From the NCBI GenBank assembly GCA_017744355.1, contig JAGIBK010000008.1:106732-170731 (forward strand): a stretch of 64,000 bases of DNA, written 5' to 3'. The first letter of the stretch is position 1; each line of letters begins with the position of its first letter. Source of the DNA: a bacterium (GTDB lineage: Bacteria > Cyanobacteriota > Sericytochromatia > S15B-MN24 > UBA4093). Made by a program: the position numbers and the translations under genes. Below are positions 1-8,181 of this stretch, in pieces. The notes beneath the pieces are model-generated. The model ran no database searches and was not told the DNA's origin. It saw only the letters and a list, made by a program, of their open reading frames with translations.

Positions 1-1
1 C

Positions 2-79
2 GGGCGCTACCTCTACGTGATCGGTGGTAGCGACGGTCAACTGCCCCTGAAGCGGGTGGAGCGCGCCCGAATCGAGTGA
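2..79 (+). CDS. C-terminal end of a kelch-like protein (partial)
   Basis: The frame is open from the window edge to a TGA at 77-79 and encodes 25 residues containing GRYLYVIGGSDG followed by LKRVERARIE. The pattern aromatic-YVIGG-(S/N)DG...VERA is that of a kelch repeat blade, in which a di-glycine follows a beta strand. Only the last blade is visible, so the number of repeats, signal peptide and function are unknown. It is co-directional with the 6S RNA candidate and tsaE. Confidence 0.55.
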   Translation, partial: GRYLYVIGGSDGQLPLKRVERARIE

Positions 80-109
80 GCGGGTGTGTTCATGCGACTT
101 AACAGATTC

Positions 110-139
110 TTGCCAACCCCTGCCAACCTGTGATATGGT
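110..139 (+). promoter_or_regulatory. Probable promoter of the 6S RNA candidate
   Basis: TTGCCA at 110-115 is followed after 18 bases by TATGGT at 134-139, with TG one base before it (extended -10). Initiation would fall near 146, just before the start of the predicted terminal stem of the RNA. Confidence 0.4.
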
Positions 140-145
140 GACCGC

Positions 146-325
146 AACTTCGTCGGGCATGAGACGGTCCAGTTTTTGGGCTACAATCTCAAACAACGGG
201 CGCCCGGAGCTCTGGTGGCTGAAGTAGACCGTCCGCGCAGACGGAAACGGATGCTTGTCAGGAGGGCACCCACCTGCTGTTAAGCAGGTCTAAAAACTCC
301 CGTCCACGGCCCGACGGAGCCCTAT
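146..325 (+). ncRNA. ssrS: 6S RNA candidate (RNA polymerase-binding regulator)
   Basis: 6S RNA mimics an open promoter and binds the housekeeping RNA polymerase holoenzyme. Here a closing stem can be drawn between CGTCGGGC (151-158) and GCCCGACG (309-316), extended by GACGG (163-167) with CCGTC (300-304). The 3' side contains GGGCACCCACCTG, resembling the conserved 6S segment beside the central bubble, and a hairpin ACCTGCT-GTTA-AGCAGGT (about 272-289). About 180 nt, a promoter in front and an intrinsic terminator behind all fit the family. It contains no convincing reading frame. The identification rests on pattern matching by eye; a covariance-model score would decide it. Confidence 0.65.
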
Positions 326-338
326 TTTCTTCCCCTTC

Positions 339-359
339 GGCCTCTTCGGAGGCCTTTTT
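339..359 (+). terminator. Intrinsic terminator after the 6S RNA candidate
   Basis: GGCCTC-TTCG-GAGGCC followed by five T: a tight tetraloop hairpin and U tract ending 12 bases before tsaE. The RNA upstream is therefore likely an independent unit. Confidence 0.75.
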
Positions 360-371
360 GCATGGCGCACG

Positions 372-851
372 ATGGCATCACTTCCGCTCCGGATCCCCCT
401 CTCAGACCTCTCGGCGACCCAGCGCTTGGGCGAGGCCGTCGGGCGCACCGCGCAGGCGGGTGATATAATCCTGCTCTCGGGCGACCTCGGGGCGGGCAAG
501 ACCAGCTTGACCCAGGGGATCGCGCGGGGCTTGGGGATCGAGGATCGGGTGACGAGTCCGACCTTCAACCTCCTCCACGAGTACCACGAGGGGCGCGTGC
601 CGCTGTACCACTTCGACCTCTACCGCCTCGACGCCCACGGCGTCATGGCCCAAGGCTTCGACGACTACTGGGAGCGCGGCGACGGCCTTTGCGCCCTCGA
701 GTGGGCCGAGCGCCTGGAGGGTGCCCCCTTGCCCGATCACCTCGTCCTCTCGCTGGAGCACGCCGGCGAGGGCCGCCTCGCCACCCTCACGGCCCACGGC
801 CCCTACGCCGAGGCCTGGCTCGAACGGATCCGCGCCCATGCCCCGGCCTAG
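372..851 (+). CDS. tsaE: tRNA N6-threonylcarbamoyladenosine biosynthesis ATPase TsaE
   Basis: 159 residues, the usual size for TsaE, the small P-loop ATPase that works with TsaB and TsaD to make t6A37 in ANN-decoding tRNAs. The Walker A motif GDLGAGKTSLTQGIARGLG is near residues 36-54, and the following TSPTFNLLHEY and YHFDLYRL segments are typical of the family. The start at 372 follows the terminator of the upstream RNA closely. The gene overlaps the next one, tsaB, by 14 bases, which indicates an operon tsaE-tsaB-rimI. Cytoplasmic. Confidence 0.93.
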   Translation: MASLPLRIPLSDLSATQRLGEAVGRTAQAGDIILLSGDLGAGKTSLTQGIARGLGIEDRVTSPTFNLLHEYHEGRVPLYHFDLYRLDAHGVMAQGFDDYWERGDGLCALEWAERLEGAPLPDHLVLSLEHAGEGRLATLTAHGPYAEAWLERIRAHAPA

Positions 852-1599
852 CCCGTCTCCCGACGCCCCCTGGGTGCTCGGCCTCAACACCGCCTCCGAG
901 ACCCTCGGCGTCGCCCTGGCCTCGGGGCTCGACCTCAGAGCCGAGCTCTTCGTCGCCCCTTCCCCCGGCGCGCGGGGCCATCACGCCGAGCGCCTGATGG
1001 TCGCCGTCGACGCTCTGTGCCGCCTGGCGGGCATCCAGCCTGCGGCCCTCTCGGCCCTCGCCGTCGCCGTCGGGCCCGGTGGCTTCACCGGGGTGCGCAC
1101 GGCCCTCGCGGCCGCCAAGACCATCGCGCAGGCCCTCGATAAGCCCTTGATCGGCGTCTCGACCCTGGAGGCCCTCGCCCAGCAGGCGAGCGCCGTGGGC
1201 CTGGTGGCCGCGCTGGTCGACGCCCGGCGCGGCGACGCCTTCGGCGCCCTCTACCGCAAGGGGCCGGAAGGCCTCGAATGCCTCATCCCCCCCGAGCTGG
1301 CCTCGGTGGCCGAGTGGACGGAGCGCCTTGCGCCCTACGCCGCGGCCGAGGCCTTGGTCTTTGTCGGCGACGGGGCGGCCAATCACCCCGAGGCGGTCTC
1401 CGGCCGCTGGCCGGGCGGCGCCTTCGTGCCGACCGACCACCTCCTGCGGGCGGGCGCGGTCGCCCAGCTCGGCGCCCGGGCGCTCGCCGAGGGTCGCTAC
1501 GAGGACGCGGTGGCCCTGATGCCCGAGTACCTCCGCGCCCCGAGCGCGGTCCCCAACTGGCAGCCCCTGTACGCCCCCAAGGTAGAGGAAGGCCGATGA
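838..1599 (+). CDS. tsaB: tRNA threonylcarbamoyladenosine biosynthesis protein TsaB
   Basis: 253 residues from the ATG at 838, which lies inside the end of tsaE. A longer frame extends upstream to 721 but that part is shadow sequence. The protein begins its ASKHA fold with VLGLNTASETLGVAL and contains VAVGPGGFTGVRTALAAAKTIAQAL, the signature of TsaB/YeaZ. TsaB is the non-catalytic partner of TsaD and TsaE in t6A synthesis. Its stop overlaps the start of rimI as ATGA, so translation is probably coupled. Confidence 0.93.
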   Translation: MPRPSPSPDAPWVLGLNTASETLGVALASGLDLRAELFVAPSPGARGHHAERLMVAVDALCRLAGIQPAALSALAVAVGPGGFTGVRTALAAAKTIAQALDKPLIGVSTLEALAQQASAVGLVAALVDARRGDAFGALYRKGPEGLECLIPPELASVAEWTERLAPYAAAEALVFVGDGAANHPEAVSGRWPGGAFVPTDHLLRAGAVAQLGARALAEGRYEDAVALMPEYLRAPSAVPNWQPLYAPKVEEGR

Positions 1600-2114
1600 T
1601 CACGATTCGCCCCATGACCCACGACGACCTGATCGACGCGGTGGCGATCGAGCGCCTCAGCTTCGGTGAGCGCTGGAGCGTCCAGACCTTCGCCAGCGAG
1701 CTCGATAACCCTTCGAGCAACTACTTCGTGGCCCTCGACGGCGATCGCATCGTCGGGTACGCGGGCTACTGGCTGATCCTCGACGAGGCGCACATCACCA
1801 CCATCGCCGTGCATCCGGCCGAGCGCCGGCGCTCCATCGGCGAGATCATGCTCCAGTTCCTGATCGAGCACGCCGCCAAGGCTGACGCCAAGTGGCTCAC
1901 CCTCGAGGTGCGCGTCTCCAACGACGGGGCGCGGAAGCTCTACGAGAAGTACGGCTTCACCGCCCTGGGCCGCCGCAAGGGCTACTACCAGGACGACGGC
2001 GAGGATGCGCTGGTCATGTGGACCGAGAACATCTGGCAGAGCGAGTATCGCGAGCGCTTCGAGCACCTCAAGGCGGCCCTCGCTGCGCGCCTGGGGGCGG
2101 CGAACGAGGCCTAG
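1596..2114 (+). CDS. rimI: Ribosomal protein bS18 N-alanine acetyltransferase RimI (GNAT)
   Basis: 172 residues from the ATG at 1596, overlapping the tsaB stop. A GNAT fold is visible: MITIRPMTHDDLIDAVAIERLSF at the N-terminus, beta strand IVGYAGYWLILDEAHITTIAVHP, the acetyl-CoA loop ERRRSIGEIMLQFLI, and the C-terminal VSNDGARKLYEKYGFTALGRRKGYY. RimI commonly neighbours tsaB. The acetyl-CoA loop has SIG where the family usually has G-x-G/A, a small deviation. The last codon lies two bases from the stop of the convergent DUF155 gene. Confidence 0.88.
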   Translation: MITIRPMTHDDLIDAVAIERLSFGERWSVQTFASELDNPSSNYFVALDGDRIVGYAGYWLILDEAHITTIAVHPAERRRSIGEIMLQFLIEHAAKADAKWLTLEVRVSNDGARKLYEKYGFTALGRRKGYYQDDGEDALVMWTENIWQSEYRERFEHLKAALAARLGAANEA

Positions 2115-2116
2115 GC

Positions 2117-3235
2117 TTAGTGCCGGGTGGTCAGGGCCATGACCACCTCGAAGGCGATCAGCAGGATGATGATGAGCTCGAGGGCGACCGAGCGCCGGGT
2201 GTTCACCTGATCGGTGAGCATCTGGTACACCTCTTGCGCCGTGCGGATCTTGCCATCGATAGAGGCCTCCCATTCGCTGAGGCGCAGGCGCTCGGCGATC
2301 GCTCGATAGATGCGGGCCGAGTACAGGTCCCCGATGAACTTGAGGGCGTTCTCGATCTGCTCGGTCAGCTCGATCACGTCCACCGTGACGGCCATCAGGC
2401 GCTGTTGGGTGCGCTGGTAATCGTTGCGCAGCCAGGACTTCCACCGCGGCAGCGCCTGGCCCCGCTCGATCTCGTGGTAGATGGCGTCGAGCTGCTCGTC
2501 CAAAAGCCGGTCGTAGAAGCGCAGCTCCAGGAGCTCGGCGTTGGCGAACTCAAGGGCATCCATGTGCTCGGTGGCGCCCTCCGGGTCGTAGATGAAGGCG
2601 GTGTTCCAGTCGATGACGGCCAGGTCGTCGGCGAAGTAGCTGATGCGCTTGCCGAGCACCTCGGCTTGCTCGGCGGCCGAGAGGGCCTTGGCCTCGCCGC
2701 GCATGAGCTGGGCGAGGCTCGGGCCGCGGGTGGTGAGCAGGTGCTCGGCGTCGAGGGTCTCGGCGAAGCCCTGCACGTAGAAGATGGTGTAGTCCTCGAA
2801 GAGCGCCTCGCGCGGCGGGTTCTTGAGGAAGGGGGCGAGCCGCGGCTGCAGGTCGTGCAGGATCTGGCGGCTCAGCACCTCGATGGCGGGGTTGTCGATG
2901 TAGCGGCCGGCGACCTGCACCAGTCCGTCCCAGGTGGCCGGGCACGGCACCTCCCACCGCAGGGCCAACACCCCGAAGTCGAAGATCTTGGCGCTGACCC
3001 GAGCGGGAAGGGCCTCCTCGGGGCGCGGGTGCAGGGTGTGGGTGCCCAGCGAGAAGGTGAGGGGCGGGTTGCGGTACTGGAGGTACTCGGGGGTGGGGCG
3101 GCGCGGGGTGAAGCGCGCGATCACCGCGTCCGCGCCGAGCGCGCGGCCGAGCCTGTCCAGGTCGACGGTGTCCGCCACCGTGAAGAGGTGGTAGACGAGA
3201 ATCTGCCCCGAGGCGATCGCAAGCGGCGTCTCCAT
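2117..3235 (-). CDS. RMD1/YagE family protein (DUF155)
   Basis: 372 residues. The C-terminal half has the DUF155 hallmarks: FADDLAVIDWNTAFIYDPEG, then FANAELLELRFYDRLLDEQLDAIYHEIER, a long helical segment, and a final hydrophobic helix SVALELIIILLIAFEVVMAL close to the C-terminus, so it is probably tail-anchored. Eukaryotic relatives (Rmd1, Sif2/Sif3) are membrane-associated; bacterial functions are not established. The gene is convergent with rimI with no room for a terminator between them, and divergent from the next gene. Confidence 0.8.
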   Translation of the reverse strand: METPLAIASGQILVYHLFTVADTVDLDRLGRALGADAVIARFTPRRPTPEYLQYRNPPLTFSLGTHTLHPRPEEALPARVSAKIFDFGVLALRWEVPCPATWDGLVQVAGRYIDNPAIEVLSRQILHDLQPRLAPFLKNPPREALFEDYTIFYVQGFAETLDAEHLLTTRGPSLAQLMRGEAKALSAAEQAEVLGKRISYFADDLAVIDWNTAFIYDPEGATEHMDALEFANAELLELRFYDRLLDEQLDAIYHEIERGQALPRWKSWLRNDYQRTQQRLMAVTVDVIELTEQIENALKFIGDLYSARIYRAIAERLRLSEWEASIDGKIRTAQEVYQMLTDQVNTRRSVALELIIILLIAFEVVMALTTRH

Positions 3236-3363
3236 GCCAGGATGCTAACAGATTTGCTGCTTGCCGTCTTCACCAAACGTGACGCCGAAATCATCCGCCT
3301 CTTCGCTGCGCCCGGGCACGCCCTTTGGCATCATGAGCCCGTCCTTCCTTCAGCGAGGCCTTG

Positions 3364-4005
3364 ATGAACACTCACTCCCACGCCTTCTTCACCTTCGCCG
3401 CGCTCCACCAGGTCGACGGAGCCGGCCTTGCGGTCGCAGGCTCGGTTTTGCCTGATGCGCTCTACTACCTGGCGGTCCCCTTCCTCGCCGCCCGGCGAGG
3501 GATCTCGTACCGCGCCGCCCAGACCGAGGTCTACCGCATCCCCGCCCTGCGTCGTGCGGTCGACGCGTTGCACGCGGTGCCGGTGCTCGCGGCCGTGAGC
3601 CTTCTTGCCTTCTTCTGCTGCCCGCCGCTCTTGATGCTGTGCCTGGGCTGGGCCAGCCACCTTGCGATCGACTTCTTGACCCACGGCGAAGGCAGCCATC
3701 CGCACTTCTGGCCCCTCGTCCCCTGGAAGTTCAAGAGCCCCATCTCGTTCTACGAGGAGGAGCGCTTCGGCCGTCAGTTCATGCTCGCCGAGCACGCCCT
3801 GATGCTCGGGATCCTCCTGTACTGGCTCAAGACGGGCTTTCTCGGGCCCCACTCGCTCGCCTTCCTGATGGGCCATGCGGGCTTCATGCTGCTCGCGGCC
3901 TTCTCGCTCGCGACCCTGGTGGCCTACGTGGTCCACCTGCGCCAGCGGCGCGCCGGGGTGGCGCGTCGGGGCGGCGGCTGGGTCGTGGCCCTCGGGATCG
4001 AATAG
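3364..4005 (+). CDS. YdjM/DUF457-like membrane protein with metal-binding His/Asp motifs
   Basis: About 213 residues with several hydrophobic helices. It starts MNTHSHAFFTFAAL, continues VAGSVLPDALYYL, and has SHLAIDFLTHGEGSHPHFWPL near residue 100. The spaced H-x-H, PD and H...D..TH residues resemble the membrane-bound putative metal-dependent hydrolases of the YdjM/DUF457 group and zinc-dependent phospholipase C-like proteins. The ATG at 3364 is preferred over TTG at 3361. It stands alone between a divergent neighbour and the bamA promoter. Substrate unknown. Confidence 0.55.
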   Translation: MNTHSHAFFTFAALHQVDGAGLAVAGSVLPDALYYLAVPFLAARRGISYRAAQTEVYRIPALRRAVDALHAVPVLAAVSLLAFFCCPPLLMLCLGWASHLAIDFLTHGEGSHPHFWPLVPWKFKSPISFYEEERFGRQFMLAEHALMLGILLYWLKTGFLGPHSLAFLMGHAGFMLLAAFSLATLVAYVVHLRQRRAGVARRGGGWVVALGIE

Positions 4006-4027
4006 GCTTTTCGGAACTTCGACGCGG

Positions 4028-4137
4028 CCTCTCTCGTCATGGGATCGGTCCGGATCCCCCTCAAATTGCGAATCGACCTCGCACCCCCTATAATGTCCGC
4101 TGGACCGGAGCTTCCGGTAGTCATGACACGAGAGAGG
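4028..4137. repeat. Inverted repeat flanking the bamA promoter
   Basis: CCTCTCTCGTCATG at 4028-4041 matches the reverse complement of CATGACACGAGAGAGG at 4122-4137 apart from a two-base gap. The left arm is upstream of the promoter and the right arm overlaps the ribosome-binding region of bamA. A smaller perfect hairpin ACCGGA-GCT-TCCGGT lies at 4104-4118. Function unknown. Confidence 0.5.
4066..4094 (+). promoter_or_regulatory. Promoter of the bamA-lpx operon
   Basis: TTGCGA at 4066-4071, a 17-base spacer, and a perfect TATAAT at 4089-4094. Transcription would start near 4101, giving a leader of about 45 bases that includes the hairpin at 4104-4118. Confidence 0.7.
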
Positions 4138-4144
4138 CGCCCAA

Positions 4145-6103
4145 TTGATTTCGAAGACGAACCTCGCCGGGGGGCGGGGCTTGCGCGCGGCCTTGGCGGC
4201 CCTGCTGGTCCTCACGGGGATCGGCGCGGTCTCGCCCGAGCCCGCCCTGTCCGCACCGGCTGCGAAGCAGCCCCCGGCCTCGCAGCAACAACCCAAGAAG
4301 GCCCCCCCGGCCAAGCCGGTCGCTGAGCCCACGGCTCCCGCGGCGACGCCGAGCGCCACCCCCGGGGCGACTCCCTCGCTGACTCCCCAGGTCGACGAAG
4401 GCCCCAAGATCCACCTGGTGGACATCCAGATCCGCGGTAACAAGACCGTTTCCGAGGAAACGATCCTGCTGTCGATCCCCATCCACGCGGGGCAAGACGT
4501 GACGCGGGCCCAGGTCGAGGAGGCCCTCCAGCGAATCTACGGCCTTGGCTACTTCCACCCGCCGACCGCCTCGACCCAGCCGGTCCTGGGCGGCGAGCGC
4601 CTCATCATCCACGTGGTCGAGTACCCCGTCCTCAAGGGCGTCACCCTCGACGGGGCGACCCTCTTCCCGGCCAGCGAGCTCGAGAAGCCCTTCGACGCCA
4701 TGAAGGGCCGCGTGATCAACCTCAAGGACGTCCAGGAGGCGATCAAGAACCTCGAGAAGCGCTACGCCGACAAGGGTTACGTGCTCGCGCGGATCGTGGA
4801 CCTGCAGGTCAGCCCGGACGGCCAGCTCATGCTCAAGATCGCCGAGGGAACGATCAATGAGATCCAGATCACGGGCAACGACGAGACCCAGGACTACGTC
4901 ATCCGCCGCGAGATCACCCTCAAGCCAGGCGACATCTACAACTTCAGCCGGATGCAGGACGACCTGCGCCGGGTCTACAACCTCAACTACTTCGAGGACA
5001 TCGGCATCAAGTACGAGCCGGCCTCGAGCGACCCGACCAAGGTCAACGTGATCGTCACCGTCAAGGAGAAGCAGACCGGCACCTTCAACCTCTCGGCCGG
5101 TTGGAGCAACCGTGACGGCCCGCTCGGCATCCTGAGCCTGCGCAAGGACAACCTCCTCGGGCGCAGCCAGTCGGTGAGCGCGGATTTGACCATCTCGAAG
5201 AACTGGGCCGCCGAGCTCAACTACTTCAACCCCTGGATCGACGACAACCACACCTCGTTCGGCGCGAGCCTCTACGCGCGGCGCTTCTTCAACTACTACG
5301 CCTCGTTCCTCGAGGAGCGCCAGGGTACGGCCCTGTCCTTCGGTCAGCCCCTCTTCGGTCAGGACCCCGTCACGGCTCAGTGGCGCGGCGCCTGGCGCCT
5401 GAAGCTGGAACGGATCAGCCTGAAGGGTGGCGCGGAGTACACGCAACCTCTGAACACCATCACGGGCCAGCCCCACGCCCCGGGCGTCGGGCGTGATGCG
5501 GATCTGTCCACCAGCGTCGGCTACACCGTGACCTTCGACAGCCGGGACTACATCCTCAACCCCAACACCGGCTGGTTCAACACCGCCATGGTGGACCAGT
5601 ACGTGCCGGGGCTGGGCGATCTCAAGATGACCCGCCTGCAGCTGGACCTCAATCGCTACTTCCCGCTGTGGCTGGGGCACACCCTCGCCGTGGGCTGGAA
5701 GCTGGGCACCATGCAGACGCCCTTCGGCGGCAACATCCCGCCCTACGAGCGCTTCTATTCGATCGGCAACTACATGGTCCGCGGCTGGCCCGAAGGCCTC
5801 AACCTGACCAACGCGGCCAACCAGGGTGCCGCCCCCGGTCAGGCGTTCGCCGGCGATTCGTTCACCCTGGGCTCGATCGAGTACCGCTTCCCCATCGTCA
5901 ACATCCTCTCGGGGGTGGTCTTCGGCGACACGGGTCTCTTCTGGGATCAGGCCCAGCAGAACTTCGGCTGGGAGCGCGCCCGCTCGGGCTACGGCGTGGG
6001 CGTTCGCCTCAACACGCCGCTCGGCCCCCTGCGCCTCGACTACGGCCTCAAGAAGTGGGGCGAAGCCGGCCAGATCCACTTCTCGATCGGTCAAAAATTC
6101 TAG
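4145..6103 (+). CDS. bamA: Outer membrane protein assembly factor BamA (Omp85)
   Basis: 652 residues, starting with TTG at 4145. A signal peptide (RAALAALLVLTGIGAVSPEPALSA) is followed by a Pro/Ala-rich stretch, then three POTRA domains starting about residues 95 (IHLVDIQIRGNKTVSEETIL), 165 (VLKGVTLDGATLFPASELEK) and 240 (INEIQITGNDETQDYVIRRE). The C-terminal 16-stranded barrel domain has MVRGWPEGLN, a variant of the VRGF/Y motif in loop 6, and ends in Phe (SIGQKF), the usual barrel end signal. Three rather than five POTRA domains is the arrangement seen in cyanobacterial Omp85. First gene of the envelope operon. Confidence 0.92.
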   Translation: MISKTNLAGGRGLRAALAALLVLTGIGAVSPEPALSAPAAKQPPASQQQPKKAPPAKPVAEPTAPAATPSATPGATPSLTPQVDEGPKIHLVDIQIRGNKTVSEETILLSIPIHAGQDVTRAQVEEALQRIYGLGYFHPPTASTQPVLGGERLIIHVVEYPVLKGVTLDGATLFPASELEKPFDAMKGRVINLKDVQEAIKNLEKRYADKGYVLARIVDLQVSPDGQLMLKIAEGTINEIQITGNDETQDYVIRREITLKPGDIYNFSRMQDDLRRVYNLNYFEDIGIKYEPASSDPTKVNVIVTVKEKQTGTFNLSAGWSNRDGPLGILSLRKDNLLGRSQSVSADLTISKNWAAELNYFNPWIDDNHTSFGASLYARRFFNYYASFLEERQGTALSFGQPLFGQDPVTAQWRGAWRLKLERISLKGGAEYTQPLNTITGQPHAPGVGRDADLSTSVGYTVTFDSRDYILNPNTGWFNTAMVDQYVPGLGDLKMTRLQLDLNRYFPLWLGHTLAVGWKLGTMQTPFGGNIPPYERFYSIGNYMVRGWPEGLNLTNAANQGAAPGQAFAGDSFTLGSIEYRFPIVNILSGVVFGDTGLFWDQAQQNFGWERARSGYGVGVRLNTPLGPLRLDYGLKKWGEAGQIHFSIGQKF

Positions 6104-6130
6104 CTTTCGCTCACGCACAAGGAGAACGAC

Positions 6131-6610
6131 ATGTTTAAACGGATGGTTTCAGCCTTCGCGGGTCTCGCCCTCGCCGCGGGCCTCATGGTCTCGGCCCCCG
6201 CGATGGCGCAGGCGGCGGCCCCCGGCGCCATCGCCTACGTGGACACCCAGAAGGTCTTCCAGAGCTACAAGGGCGCCCAGTCCGCCCAGGACCGCTTCCG
6301 CAAGGAAGCGCAGGACTACCAGGAGGAGCTGGTCGACGCGCAGCGCAAGCTCGAAGAGGCCCGCAAGGCCGGCAAGAGCGCCGACGAAGTCGCCAAGATG
6401 CAGAAGAAGTACGAGGACGAGCTGAAGCCCAAGAAGGCGAAGGTCGAGGCCCTCGACCGCGAGCTGTCGGGCAAGATCAAGAAGCAGATCGAGGCGGCCA
6501 TCGCCCAGGTCGCCAAGGCCAAGGGCTTCGGCACCGTCCTCGACAAGGCCGTGATCCTCTACGGCGGGACGGACCTGACCAGCGACGTCCTCAAGAACCT
6601 CAACAAGTAA
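6131..6610 (+). CDS. skp: Periplasmic chaperone Skp/OmpH
   Basis: 159 residues preceded by AAGGAG at 6119-6124. It has a cleavable signal peptide ending AMAQA, then [21 protein letters not shown], the typical Skp start, a long charged coiled coil (the tentacles) and a C-terminal [26 protein letters not shown], which forms the trimeric body in the family. Skp carries unfolded outer membrane proteins to BamA. It sits between bamA and lpxD as in many diderms; lpxD starts two bases after its stop. Confidence 0.9.
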   Translation: MFKRMVSAFAGLALAAGLMVSAPAMAQAAAPGAIAYVDTQKVFQSYKGAQSAQDRFRKEAQDYQEELVDAQRKLEEARKAGKSADEVAKMQKKYEDELKPKKAKVEALDRELSGKIKKQIEAAIAQVAKAKGFGTVLDKAVILYGGTDLTSDVLKNLNK

Positions 6611-6611
6611 C

Positions 6612-7643
6612 ATGGCGGGCTTGACGCTTCAGGACCTCGCCGAGCACCTCGGCGGCACGGTCAGCGAGACGGATGCCTCCTTTGCGATCGCCGGGGTGGC
6701 GAACCCCGAGGACGCGCAGCCGCAGGATCTCGTCTTTCTGGTCGAGGACAAGTACCTGGAGGCCATCGAGGCCTGCGCGGCCGGGGCCGTGGTGGCTCGT
6801 TCGCCCGTTACGGGCAAGGCCACCCTGGTCGTGAAGGCCCCGCGCGAGGCCATGGCCCGCACCCTGGCCCTCTTCGCCCCCGAGCAGCCCGCACCGCAGT
6901 GCTCCGAGCGCGCGGTGGTCGATCCGAGCGCCACGCTCGGCTCCGGGGTGAGCGTCGGGCCCAACGTGACGGTCGGCGCCCGCGCCCGGGTCGGACGAGG
7001 GACCGTCCTGCACCCGGGGGTGGTCCTCGGCGAGGACGTCCATGTGGGCGAGGACTGCGTGCTCTACCCCAACGTGGTGGTCCGCGAGGGCTGCCGCCTG
7101 GGAGACCGGGTGATCGTCCAGCCGGGGGCCGTCATCGGGTCCGACGGCTTCGGTTTCGTCACCCTGCCGGACCGGACGCACCTCAAGATGCCCCAGATCG
7201 GCATCGTCGAGGTCCAGGACGACGCGGAGATCGGGGCCAACGTGACCATCGATCGCGCGACCATCGGCATGACGGTAATCGGCCAAGGAACCAAAATTGA
7301 CAACCTTGTGCACGTCGGCCATAATGTCCGCATCGGGGAAAATGCCCTTCTGGTCTCTCAGGTGGGCATTTCCGGCTCGGTCACCGTCGGGGATCGGGTC
7401 ACGATCGCTGGTCAAGCCGGCATCGCCGGGCACTTGACGATCGGCGCGGACACGGTGGTAGCGGCCAAGGCCGGTGTCACCAAGAGCCAGCCGTCGAGGG
7501 TCATGGTTTCGGGCTTTCCCGCGCGCCCTCACCGCGAGGAGCTGCGCCGCCAGGCGCAGATCGAGCGCCTGGGCGAGTTGGCGGATCAGGTCAAGGCCTT
7601 GCAGGCTGCGATTTCCGCCATCCAGGAGGGCCAGAGGGTCTAA
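6612..7643 (+). CDS. lpxD: UDP-3-O-acylglucosamine N-acyltransferase LpxD
   Basis: 343 residues: the N-terminal uridine-binding domain (residues 1-100) followed by hexapeptide repeats of a left-handed beta-helix ([21 protein letters not shown] and onward). The segment GSDGFGF and [14 protein letters not shown] include the catalytic His region. LpxD adds the N-linked acyl chain in lipid A synthesis, using acyl-ACP. A C-terminal helix [18 protein letters not shown] matches the family. The stop codon TAA at 7641-7643 lies within the left end of a palindromic repeat. Confidence 0.95.
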   Translation: MAGLTLQDLAEHLGGTVSETDASFAIAGVANPEDAQPQDLVFLVEDKYLEAIEACAAGAVVARSPVTGKATLVVKAPREAMARTLALFAPEQPAPQCSERAVVDPSATLGSGVSVGPNVTVGARARVGRGTVLHPGVVLGEDVHVGEDCVLYPNVVVREGCRLGDRVIVQPGAVIGSDGFGFVTLPDRTHLKMPQIGIVEVQDDAEIGANVTIDRATIGMTVIGQGTKIDNLVHVGHNVRIGENALLVSQVGISGSVTVGDRVTIAGQAGIAGHLTIGADTVVAAKAGVTKSQPSRVMVSGFPARPHREELRRQAQIERLGELADQVKALQAAISAIQEGQRV

Positions 7644-7701
7644 CAAAACAGCCGCCCACGGCGGCCAACGGTCGAAACATGCCTGGTTTTGTTAGATGCT
7701 C
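7634..7701 (-). repeat. Small dispersed palindromic element, copy 1
   Basis: The 68-base segment has near-perfect terminal inverted repeats: GAGGGTCTAACAAAAC on the left, and the reverse complement of GAGCATCTAACAAAACC on the right. Inside is a hairpin GCCGCC-CAC-GGCGGC (7651-7665). Read on the minus strand, the 42 bases from 7701 to 7660 align without gaps with 15195-15236 (36 identities, counted by hand). Its left end overlaps the stop codon of lpxD. It is non-coding and separates lpxD from the next gene. Confidence 0.75.
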
Positions 7702-7716
7702 TGAAGGAGGGGCGAC

Positions 7717-8166
7717 ATGGCGTTCGGGCTCCGACAGGCGGCGATCCTCACCGGGCTTGCGCTCGCGCTCGGAGCCTTCTCCGTGCCGGTCCAGGCCGCG
7801 CCCATCCCCAACGGCGAGGTTCGCCTGCAGGAGGGGGGCTACGTCCGGGTGACGGCCATTGGTCTGCCTCCTTTGGGGGTCACCGAGCGCTCCGGCGCCC
7901 GCGAGGTCGCCCGGCAGAACGCCATGGCCCTGGCTCAGCGTCGCTTGCTCGCTGCTGTCCTGGACCTGCCGGTGGGACCGGGTAAGCCGACCGTGCGCGA
8001 TCGCCTCGAGGCCAAGCCCAAGGCCCGTGAGCGCCTGCGCGACCTGATCGCGCGGGCCCGCGTCACCGGTCAGGAGCTCGCCGACGGCTCGGCCGAGGTC
8101 ACGCTGGAGTTGCCCTACTCGGGCCCCGGTGGTCTTGCCGAGTTTTTCGCCGTCCTTTCGCCCTAG
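7717..8166 (+). CDS. Small secreted protein of the envelope operon
   Basis: 149 residues with a strong AAGGAGG ribosome-binding site (7705-7711) and a clear signal peptide (LTGLALALGAFSVPVQAA). The mature part has VRVTAIGLPPLGVTERSGAREVARQNAMALAQRRLLAAV followed by RARVTGQELADGSAEVTLELPYSG. The R-x-x-A-x-x-N-A-x-x-x-A pattern followed by a beta strand resembles LPP20-like periplasmic domains, but without an N-terminal lipobox Cys. Located between lpxD and lpxC, it probably acts in the periplasm; function unknown. Confidence 0.7.
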   Translation: MAFGLRQAAILTGLALALGAFSVPVQAAPIPNGEVRLQEGGYVRVTAIGLPPLGVTERSGAREVARQNAMALAQRRLLAAVLDLPVGPGKPTVRDRLEAKPKARERLRDLIARARVTGQELADGSAEVTLELPYSGPGGLAEFFAVLSP

Positions 8167-8181
8167 CGCCTCAGGAGACTC

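Noticed and set aside
4121..6118. A 665-codon minus-strand frame opposite bamA
   Set aside because: Shadow of bamA: it spans the bamA promoter and start, has no start signals or motifs, while the plus strand has a clear signal peptide, POTRAs and barrel.
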